From the NCBI GenBank assembly GCA_018815245.1, contig JAHIXK010000008.1:1-64000 (forward strand): a DNA stretch of 64,000 bases, given 5' to 3'. The stretch comes from Gammaproteobacteria bacterium (GTDB lineage: Bacteria > Pseudomonadota > Gammaproteobacteria > Burkholderiales > Burkholderiaceae_B). Below the pieces are notes generated by a model. The model saw only the letters and a list, made by a program, of their open reading frames with translations. It made no database searches and was not told where the DNA came from. The position numbers and the translations under genes were made by a program. Position 1 is the first letter of the stretch; every line of letters begins with the position of its first letter. Of the stretch, positions 33,746 to 41,800 are shown piece after piece.

Positions 33746-34810
33746 ATGAACACGGTAACAGACGACTTGAGAATCAAAGAAATTAAAGAACTGACCACCC
33801 CTGCGGCCTTGATCGCAGAAGTGCCCATTACGCCTGCAATTGCAGAAACCGTGTCAGGTTGCCGCACCGCCTTGCATAAAATTTTGCACGGGGGGGATGA
33901 TCGCCTTATCGTGGTGATGGGGCCATGTTCCATTCACGACGTGAAAGCCGCCATGGAATACGCCAACAAGCTGAAGGTTTACCGCGAAAAATACGCAGAA
34001 GACCTTGAAATCGTGATGCGTGTCTATTTCGAAAAGCCCCGTACCACCGTTGGCTGGAAAGGCTTGATCAACGACCCCAATCTGGATGGAAGCTTCGAGA
34101 TCAACAAAGGCTTGCGGATGGCACGTGAAGTTCTGTTGAACATCAATGGCCTTGGTTTGCCAGCGGGTACCGAATTTCTCGACATGATTACCCCCCAGTA
34201 CATTGCAGATTTGGTGAGTTGGGGTGCCATTGGTGCCCGCACCACTGAAAGTCAAATTCACCGAGAATTGTCCAGTGGTTTAAGTTGCCCGGTAGGCTTT
34301 AAGAACGGTACTGATGGCAATGTGAAAATTGCCGTTGACGCGATCAAGGCTGCGCAACACCCGCACCACTTCCTGAGTGTTACGAAGGAAGGGCGCAGCG
34401 CAATTGTCAGCACCTCGGGCAATGAAGACTGTCACATCATTTTGCGTGGCGGCAAAGGTCCGAACTACGACGCAGCTTCAGTTGAAGCAGCCGCGGCCGA
34501 CATCGGCAAGGCAGGCTTGGCAGCCCGCATCATGATTGATGCAAGCCATGGCAACAGCAGCAAAGTGCCCAAAAACCAGGTGGGCGTGTGCGAAAACATT
34601 GCGGAACAATTGGCCGCAGGTGATGTGCGCATCATGGGTGTAATGGTTGAAAGCCACTTGGTTGAAGGTCGCCAAGACCTGGAACCCGGCAAGCCCTTGA
34701 CCTATGGGCAAAGCATTACTGATGGTTGCATAGGCTGGGACGACAGCCTGCAAGTGCTTGAAACATTGGCACAAGGCGTGCGCAAACGCAGGTTGGCGCA
34801 AGTGGCATAA
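33746..34810 (+). CDS. aroG: 3-deoxy-7-phosphoheptulonate synthase (AroG type)
   Basis: The 354-residue class I DAHP synthase reads MNTVTDDLRIKEIKEL at the start, then DDRLIVVMGPCSIHDVKAA, FEKPRTTVGWKGLINDP, ARTTESQIHRELSSGLSCPVGFKNGTDG, and MIDASHGNSSK. It condenses PEP and erythrose 4-phosphate, the entry to the shikimate pathway. FLSVTK and the SAIV that follows keep the Phe and Ser positions used by Phe in E. coli AroG and differ from the AroF pattern as I recall it, so Phe feedback is likely. AGGAGAATTGGC precedes the ATG. The gene is read through the Phe attenuator just upstream and followed by a terminator. Confidence 0.95.
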   Translation: MNTVTDDLRIKEIKELTTPAALIAEVPITPAIAETVSGCRTALHKILHGGDDRLIVVMGPCSIHDVKAAMEYANKLKVYREKYAEDLEIVMRVYFEKPRTTVGWKGLINDPNLDGSFEINKGLRMAREVLLNINGLGLPAGTEFLDMITPQYIADLVSWGAIGARTTESQIHRELSSGLSCPVGFKNGTDGNVKIAVDAIKAAQHPHHFLSVTKEGRSAIVSTSGNEDCHIILRGGKGPNYDAASVEAAAADIGKAGLAARIMIDASHGNSSKVPKNQVGVCENIAEQLAAGDVRIMGVMVESHLVEGRQDLEPGKPLTYGQSITDGCIGWDDSLQVLETLAQGVRKRRLAQVA

Positions 34811-34857
34811 GCAATTTTTACGCCGCAGCTCAGCTGGTTTGCGGTGGTGTAGCAATG

Positions 34858-34893
34858 AATCCCGCCAGGTTGAAATGCCTGAGCGGGATTTTT
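34858..34893 (+). terminator. Intrinsic terminator of aroG
   Basis: AATCCCGC (34858-34865) pairs with GCGGGATT (34883-34890), with an inner CAGG/CCTG pairing and a following T run. It lies 48 bases after the aroG stop. Confidence 0.8.
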
Positions 34894-34990
34894 GTTGTGC
34901 AGAACAGATCAAGCGATGCTAAAAAATCGAACTTCTGGTTTTTAAAGTCAACAGACTTATCCATTTGTGACTTTATAAGGAAGGGCAAAC

Positions 34991-35542
34991 ATGTATTCAA
35001 GTTCAGTAAGTGCCAACAGTCAGGTTCTTGATCGGTATAACTTCAACAGACAAAACCTGACTAACCTGAAACGAGATGTTTCACCTTTGGCCAATGCAGC
35101 GCTGGGGCTGGCACAAACCGCGCGTGAAATGAAGGCGCATGTTTTGTCTACTTCGGGCAACAACAGGAACCTGGTATATGGTGATCAGGGACGCTCAATT
35201 CAATCCCGGGATTTGGTCAAAATGCTGGATGGTGCCAAGAATGCGCTTAAATCCTTTGCGTCCAAAGCACAAAGCCTGGACCGTGAAATTGATTTCTTTT
35301 CTGCACATCAAGAGGGCTTGTTTCGGGGCAATATGGCGATCGTTCCTCAAGCCGACAAGGTGAACTGGTGTACCGGACAGGTAGAAAAAATAATGAAAAG
35401 AACAAGCAGGTTAGGGGCAGATCAGGGCCCCAAAGTCAGCGCTGCGGTTGATGGCTTGAGGAACGCGGCGCGATTCACACCTCAAAATATTCAGTCTGAT
35501 TTAGACAGCAAAGTTGCTGCACTGAATCGCCGTATTCATTAA
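34991..35542 (+). CDS. Uncharacterised 183-residue helical protein
   Basis: I do not recognise this protein. It has no signal peptide or membrane segment, a Ser/Asn-rich N-terminus (MYSSSVSANSQVLDRYNFN), and is otherwise mainly alpha-helical and basic, with single Cys in NWCTGQVEKIMKR. The ribosome-binding site AAGGAAGGG is strong and the frame is clean, so it is a real gene. It stands alone between aroG and an M48 protease gene. A secreted or effector-like role is conceivable from the N-terminus but unproven. Confidence 0.6.
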   Translation: MYSSSVSANSQVLDRYNFNRQNLTNLKRDVSPLANAALGLAQTAREMKAHVLSTSGNNRNLVYGDQGRSIQSRDLVKMLDGAKNALKSFASKAQSLDREIDFFSAHQEGLFRGNMAIVPQADKVNWCTGQVEKIMKRTSRLGADQGPKVSAAVDGLRNAARFTPQNIQSDLDSKVAALNRRIH

Positions 35543-35612
35543 AAACGGCCCCTGACTCCATGTGGCGGAAACGGGATGGGGATTGATTCATGTCGGTGTT
35601 AGGAATGCCTGT

Positions 35613-36644
35613 CTAGCGGGCTTCCTTGTTTTGTTGTTTTTCCCGGATCAATTGTAGTCGTTCGTCGGCACCTGGGTGGCTGTCCAGATACGACGCATTT
35701 CTTGATCCTGATTGGTCCAGGCTACCCAACTTTTCATGCAGCAATTCAAGTGCAGCCAAGTCGCGCCCTTGTTTTACGAACAATTCAATTGCAAACAAGT
35801 CAGCTTCCCGTTCAAATTCCCTGCTGTAGTGCTGTGCAACCAATTGCGTGCCCAAGGTGCTGACCAGTATTGAAATATCCCCTGAAAAAGTGGCAATCAA
35901 GGTGCCAACCATCGCGTTTTGTAGCAATCGGCGGGTCATGTGTCGAAGTTCAACATGTCCCAATTCATGCGCCAAAACACCGGGAATGATTTCTGCCGGT
36001 AAGGAATTCAAAAGTTCGTCGGTTAAAACAATGGTGCCATCGGGCAAGGCAAAAGCGTTGGGCCCTATTTTGCTGCTGCGAAATGCAAGCTTGACATGAG
36101 ACAACCCCGCTTGGTTGGCAATGAGTGATTTCAACTGCCGCTGATGAGTGGCTTTGGCCTGATCGCCAAGATTGCTGGGCTGAAAGATGACGCCGTCAAG
36201 TTGGGGCAGCACATCTTCCATGAATTTGGACACCTTGGATTGCGGCGTGGCAAAGGCAATCCATTTGCCAATCAAAGGCAAACCCTGGCCGTACAGGCCT
36301 GCTGCAAATGCAATAGAAACCAGGCTGATCAGCAGCCATTGAGTGGGGTGGTATTGAACTTTTTCAAACCAGCTTGGCGAGAGTGCGTTCCAGAATTTCA
36401 GTGTATTCCGGCTACTTTCCCGATCAAATTCGAGCGTGGCGCCATCAGGTAACTCAAACACAATGGGTGCATTGCCAAAGCTTTCCGAACGTTTGACGCT
36501 GCGCAAAGCGATGGCGTGCTTTGTGTCGCCTAGAAAAAACACCAATTGCCCTGCACCGCAGTGAACGTTCACGGGGGTGCCTTTCAGCACTTGCCCGTTA
36601 AAGTACGTTGCTTGCAACGTGGTGGGTGGCTGGGTCGAGCTCAA
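35613..36644 (-). CDS. M48-family membrane metalloprotease
   Basis: The 343-residue protein has an N-terminal domain of about 95 residues of beta character, one membrane segment (residues about 102-119), and an M48 peptidase domain with the zinc motif HELGHVELRHM (His226, Glu227, His230) and FEREADLFAIELF for the third ligand. It probably acts in the periplasm or at the membrane on envelope proteins. The start is a TTG overlapping the stop of the YjgN gene (TTGA), so it should be co-translated with it. Confidence 0.88.
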   Translation of the reverse strand: MSSTQPPTTLQATYFNGQVLKGTPVNVHCGAGQLVFFLGDTKHAIALRSVKRSESFGNAPIVFELPDGATLEFDRESSRNTLKFWNALSPSWFEKVQYHPTQWLLISLVSIAFAAGLYGQGLPLIGKWIAFATPQSKVSKFMEDVLPQLDGVIFQPSNLGDQAKATHQRQLKSLIANQAGLSHVKLAFRSSKIGPNAFALPDGTIVLTDELLNSLPAEIIPGVLAHELGHVELRHMTRRLLQNAMVGTLIATFSGDISILVSTLGTQLVAQHYSREFEREADLFAIELFVKQGRDLAALELLHEKLGSLDQSGSRNASYLDSHPGADERLQLIREKQQNKEAR

Positions 36645-37873
36645 ATACCAAGTTCCAAACCAAGCGCATCACCCATGCTGTCACCAAACGCTTTTTGTTT
36701 GCCTTGCTCTTCCCGCACAATTTCGTCGATGCTACCCACGGGCACAAATGTCATGTGGGAAATTCGGTAACGGGTTGAACGGATTTTTGCAAAAGGCAGG
36801 AACAAACCGATGGTGCAGACAATCAGCAAAATATTGCTGATGTGAATCCATGTTGCAGCAATTGGGCTGGCGGTGCTTTTGAATTGATGCCGGTTTGACA
36901 GTGTGGTGTTGTTCCACACCAGGTTGTCAATTGCAGTTTTCAAATAAGCACCAAATGCAAACAATACGAGATAAGCCAGTATTGCAATGATGCCGAGGCT
37001 TGAAAGCATTGCCATGGCCTGCATGGCCACTTGCGCTTGTTCCTGCGAGGCCTCATCGTCCAGCATTGAAGGTTCTTCGCCAATTGGCAGTGAAAAATCC
37101 AGCAGATCAGTAAACACGCTCATGTTGATGGCAAATGCGGCAATTGCCAGCAGAAACAAAGCCAGACCGGCCAGAGAGATTGATTTCAAGGTGGCTTTGC
37201 TGAAGTTGCGGAATTGGGCGTCGCACTTCAGGTCAGCATTCCCGAATTTTGAATGATTCATGACAAACAAGCGCAGACCGCTGATAAAAATTGCGAAGAT
37301 AAATGAAATGCAGACCATGAGCACCAGCGGCATTGCAATGACCAACAAGCTTGACACCACCGTGTTGAATTCCAGATCAACGAATCCGCTGCCAATTCCG
37401 TACACCATGCCGAGCACCACAAAACAGCCCAGGCTAATCAAAATTGCAAGGGCCAGCTTGCTATAAGCTGTTTTCGTGCTGCCGTTGAATTGAAAGCGCA
37501 AACCCCGGTAGCTGCTGTTGGCCAGGTGGAAGCGCAGGCTCATGACCAGGAAAAATGGCATCAGGCACATCACCGTCAGCAAAAGCAGGCTGGCAAATCC
37601 CGGCGAATAGACAGAGGACACGATGTAGGTCAGTGCAATGCCTGCAACCAGCAAATTGCCTTTGAGTATGGCTTTGGGGTCGCCATGGTAATCAAACCGG
37701 TTGCCATTTAACTCGGTGGATTGATAAAAATACTTGCGGGTTCGCACCTTGGCCCAGGCTGCATAAATACCCAGGGTGGCAATGGTCAACACAAGGTTGA
37801 CAAGCCAAATTTTGAAGTATTCACGGCCGGCACCATGAAAAATGAACTTGCCAGGGGGGTATGTGTTGAGCAT
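36641..37873 (-). CDS. YjgN-family (DUF898) integral membrane protein
   Basis: The 410-residue protein has about eight hydrophobic segments and the DUF898 features FHGAGREYFKIWLVNLVLTI, TLGIYAAWAKVRTRKYFYQ and FHLANSSYRGLRFQFNG, with a related C-terminal half (NNTTLSNRHQFKSTASP). YjgN proteins are inner-membrane proteins of unknown function. The start at 37873 (MLNTYPPGKF) fits the family; a frame from 37999 would add 42 residues with no family support. It is divergent from the 217-residue unknown gene and coupled to an M48 protease downstream. Confidence 0.83.
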   Translation of the reverse strand: MLNTYPPGKFIFHGAGREYFKIWLVNLVLTIATLGIYAAWAKVRTRKYFYQSTELNGNRFDYHGDPKAILKGNLLVAGIALTYIVSSVYSPGFASLLLLTVMCLMPFFLVMSLRFHLANSSYRGLRFQFNGSTKTAYSKLALAILISLGCFVVLGMVYGIGSGFVDLEFNTVVSSLLVIAMPLVLMVCISFIFAIFISGLRLFVMNHSKFGNADLKCDAQFRNFSKATLKSISLAGLALFLLAIAAFAINMSVFTDLLDFSLPIGEEPSMLDDEASQEQAQVAMQAMAMLSSLGIIAILAYLVLFAFGAYLKTAIDNLVWNNTTLSNRHQFKSTASPIAATWIHISNILLIVCTIGLFLPFAKIRSTRYRISHMTFVPVGSIDEIVREEQGKQKAFGDSMGDALGLELGI

Positions 37874-38043
37874 GGATTTTTGTGTGAGATAAAAATCTAG
37901 GTAACTTTGGCGCGTGGACAAGTTCAATAGCGTGGTGCGATCCTCATGAATTAATGTGTTGTTCACCAGAAAGGCGGTACCACGGAACCATTTTCGCATG
38001 GTTACCCACGAAGCGCTCCTTAACCGACTCAGGAGTGTTATCC

Positions 38044-38697
38044 ATGCAAAGTTCGATTGGAAGTCTTCGTGCGCAGTTGCAGCACAGCACCGCGGTGCTG
38101 GATGGTTTTGGTGGTGATGTTCAGATATTGAAAAAGGAATCAAGCCAATTGACCAAGTCGGTGAATACGCTTGCCAGGGAACACCTGAAACAATGCAAAC
38201 GTTTGCACATTGATCGCCCGGTTGTTGATGCCCAAAGTAGGAAACTGGATGAATTGCGAATCTGTAGCCAGTTGATTCATTCGCATGCGGACAATTTGAA
38301 AGGGTGTCTGGATGCCGTGGTGAATCGTAGCTACAAGCCAGACCTTCAACGGTCCGAGCAAGGAAAGCCAACAAAAATTCTGGTGCAGTGTGAGCAAGAG
38401 GCCGGCACTTTCGAAACACACATTCGCTTGGCGGAAAATTTGGTGGCCACGGTTTTACCTCCCGAGCAGGCAGGGTGGAGCTACAGGCCATTCCTTGGGG
38501 AGCATCGCAACGCACGCAGTTTGATGGATGCCTTCCAGACCACAAAAGGCCTTTCGCCAGACACCATGAACGTTGGCACGCAATTGAACTGTGAGTTAAG
38601 TGTTGTCAAGTTGAATGCCGCAGCGATGCGCTTGCGCGATCAAATCGAAGCGCCCCACGTACGTCAGCGTGTTGCCCGCCCGCCCTTTTATCCATAA
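38044..38697 (+). CDS. Uncharacterised 217-residue protein
   Basis: No family is recognised. The protein lacks signal peptide and membrane segments, begins MQSSIGSLRAQLQHSTAVLD, and is mostly helical with Cys residues in HLKQCKRLHIDR and LRICSQLIHSH. CAGGAG lies just before the ATG at 38044, which is preferred over a longer frame from 37954. The product has the same general look (small, soluble, helical, Ser-rich start) as the 183-residue unknown 3 kb away. It ends before a perfect hairpin and uvrA. Confidence 0.6.
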   Translation: MQSSIGSLRAQLQHSTAVLDGFGGDVQILKKESSQLTKSVNTLAREHLKQCKRLHIDRPVVDAQSRKLDELRICSQLIHSHADNLKGCLDAVVNRSYKPDLQRSEQGKPTKILVQCEQEAGTFETHIRLAENLVATVLPPEQAGWSYRPFLGEHRNARSLMDAFQTTKGLSPDTMNVGTQLNCELSVVKLNAAAMRLRDQIEAPHVRQRVARPPFYP

Positions 38698-38731
38698 ATC
38701 ATGATCAGGTTTTCATAATTTCAATCAAGCA

Positions 38732-38757
38732 GGCGGCTTAAGGTGAGTTAAGCCGCC
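38732..38757. terminator. Perfect 10-bp hairpin between the unknown gene and uvrA
   Basis: GGCGGCTTAA (38732-38741) is the exact inverse complement of TTAAGCCGCC (38748-38757), loop GGTGAG. There is no T run after it, so it could be a poor terminator, an operator or a transcript-stabilising hairpin. Confidence 0.5.
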
Positions 38758-38810
38758 CCACCCATTACAATCAAAGGCCTGTAGCAACTGTTTTACCCCG
38801 CAGGCACCCC

Positions 38811-41800
38811 ATGAGCACCACAGCGAAAAAAAAAGAAAATTCCCAGTACCTTGGCAATGTAATTCGCATCAAAGGGGCTCGCCAGCACAACCTGAAAAAC
38901 GTCGATATCGACATTAAAACTGGTGAAATCACCGTGTTCACCGGGGTTTCCGGCAGCGGCAAAAGTTCGCTGGTGTTCGATACCCTGTATGCCGAAGGCC
39001 AGCGCCGTTATGTTGAAACCTTTTCGCCCTACGCGCGCCAGTTTCTGGACCGCATGGACAAACCCGATGTAGACAGCATTGAAGGCGTGTTGCCCGCCAT
39101 TGCGATTGATCAGGCCAACCCGGTGCGTACCTCCCGCAGCACCGTGGGCACCATGACTGAAATCAACGATCACTTGAAGTTGATTTATGCCCGAGCCGCC
39201 CACCTGCATTGTCGCCAGTGTGGCGAATGGGTGCGTGAAGACACTGTGGCCACCATCAAGCAATCGATACTCGACAAAGCGGCTGCGCAAAACGACCCGC
39301 GCCTGGTTATTACTTTTCCTGTGCGCGTGCCCGCAAAATTCACAAGCCAGGAAATTGAAGATTTTTTAAGCGCGCAAGGCTACACCCGCATACACCGCGA
39401 AACGCCAATCAAAAAAGGCCGAACCGTGGTTGAAAAACTGCTGGACGTGGTGCAAGACCGCTTCCGCGTGGCCGGGGTTGAAGAAAGCCGTTTTAGCGAC
39501 GCCGTGGCCAGCGCTTTGCACCGGGGCAAGGGCAAGGTGAATGTGTTTGCTCTGCCAGAAGGGGATGGCCCGGAACAGGAACCCTGGCGTTTTTCTGAAG
39601 GCCTGCACTGCGCCACCTGCGACCTGGATTATTCAAGCCCGTTACCCAGTCATTTCAGTTTCAATTCGCCCTTGGGTGCATGCGACACCTGCCGTGGATT
39701 TGGGCGTGTAATCGGCATTGATTACGGCTTGGTGATTCCCGATGAAAACAAATCGCTGGAAGAGGGCGCCGTAAAACCCTGGACCACGGAAAGCTTCAAA
39801 AGCTGCCAGAAAGATTTGGTGCGCTTTGGCAAAAAAAGGGGCATTGCCACCGACATTGCCTACAAACATTTGCCCGAAGAACACAAGCTGTGGGTGATTG
39901 AAGGCGATGCGAATTTTGATGGCAATTGGGAAGGCAGTTTGTTCTACGGCGTGGCCCGCTATTTTGAATGGCTGGAAAGCCGCACCTACAAAATGCATGT
40001 GCGGGTGATGTTGAGTAAATACCGCAGCTACACGCCGTGTGGCGACTGCAATGGCGCACGTTTAAAGCCCGATTCATTGTTGTGGAAATTGCCCAGCGAT
40101 TCAGGCAAGCACAGCATTCATGAAATCATGCAAATGCCATTACTGAAAGTGGCGCAGCTGTTCAAGAACCTGCAACTGCCCGGTGCTTTGGACGAAGCAA
40201 GCGACCTAGTGCTTCAGGAAATTCGCACCCGCTTGGGTTTTTTAATTCAAGTGGGCTTGGGTTATTTAACTTTGGACAGGCAAAGCAGAACCCTAAGCGG
40301 TGGTGAGGTACAACGCATCAACTTGACCACCGCGTTGGGAAGTTCATTGGTGAACACTTTGTTTGTGCTGGATGAGCCCTCAGTGGGCCTGCACCCCCGC
40401 GACATAGCACGCGTGGCCCAGGCCATGCAGCGTTTGAAAGAAGCAGGCAACACCCTGGTGGTGGTTGAACACGACCCACAACTGATGAACCAGGCCGACA
40501 GGTTGGTAGACATTGGCCCCGGCCCCGGCGAAGCTGGCGGCAACATTGTGTTTGATGGAGCACCCGCCAAAATTGAACAATCAAATTCGCTAACAGCGCG
40601 CTACCTGAAAGGCGAGCTGAAAGTGGTAGAAGCCAGCAAACCACTGGGTGATTCGAAAGAACACATTGTGCTAACCGGCGTGCGCGCCAACAATTTAAAA
40701 AACATCGATGTCAAGCTGCCGCTGAACCGCTTGGTGGTACTAACAGGTGTTTCAGGTTCAGGCAAAAGCACTTTGGTGCAAGATGTGCTGGTGCCCGCAA
40801 TTAAAAAAATAAAAGGCGAGCCCACTGAAGCACCCGGTGAATTTGAATCACTGGAAGGCGTTGAACACATTGCGCAACTGGCCTTTGTCGACCAAAGCCC
40901 GATTGGAAAAACCACGCGCAGCAACCCAGCCAGTTATGTGGGTGCATTCGACGAATTGCGCAAACTGTTTTCCAAAACAAAAATTGCAGTAGAACGCGAT
41001 TACAAACCCGGCTTTTTCAGCTTCAACAGTGGCGACGGCCGCTGCCCCATGTGCGGCGGCAATGGCTTTGAACATGTTGAAATGCAGTTTTTAAGCGACG
41101 TGTATTTGCGCTGTGGCGAATGCAATGGCACACGCTACCGCCCGGAAGCGCTTGAAGTAACACTGGAACGCAAAGGCCAGGTGTTGAACATGGCGCAAGT
41201 GCTTGAACTGACCGTGGATCAGGCGCTTGATTTGTTCGAAAAAGACACCGCCTTGTTTAAAACCCTGCAACCCCTTGCGCAAGTGGGTTTGAATTATTTG
41301 CGCCTGGGCCAACCCGTGCCCACGCTTAGCGGGGGTGAAGCCCAGCGCTTGAAACTGGCGGGTTTTCTGGCCAATTTAAAACCCACCGCAAGCGGCCAGA
41401 AAGTGGCAAAACGTGGCGACCTGTTTGTGTTTGATGAACCCACCACAGGCTTGCATTTCGACGACGTGGCCAAGCTGATGCGTTCGCTGCGCCTGTTGCA
41501 GGAAGCCGGGCACAGCGTGCTGATTGTTGAACACAACCTGGATGTAATTTGTGCTGCCGATTGGCTGGTTGACCTTGGCCCCGAAGCCGGTGAATACGGC
41601 GGCGAACTGGTGGCCCAAGGCACACCTGAACAACTCGCCAAAATAACAACCAGCCACACTGGCGTTGCGATCAAGCAATACCTTGCACAAACCAATCTGC
41701 TGCATGCCGCTGATTTGAATAAGGGGGTGCAAAGCGGCGACCACATGGTGGCCGAAGCCGCAGCGCTGTATGGTTTGAACACCGCAGCCAGCAGACGCGG

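Noticed and set aside
38769-38800. Possible LexA/SOS box (CTGT followed by TTTT) before uvrA
   Set aside because: Only a CTGT half is present; the ACAG partner is missing at the needed 8-base spacing.
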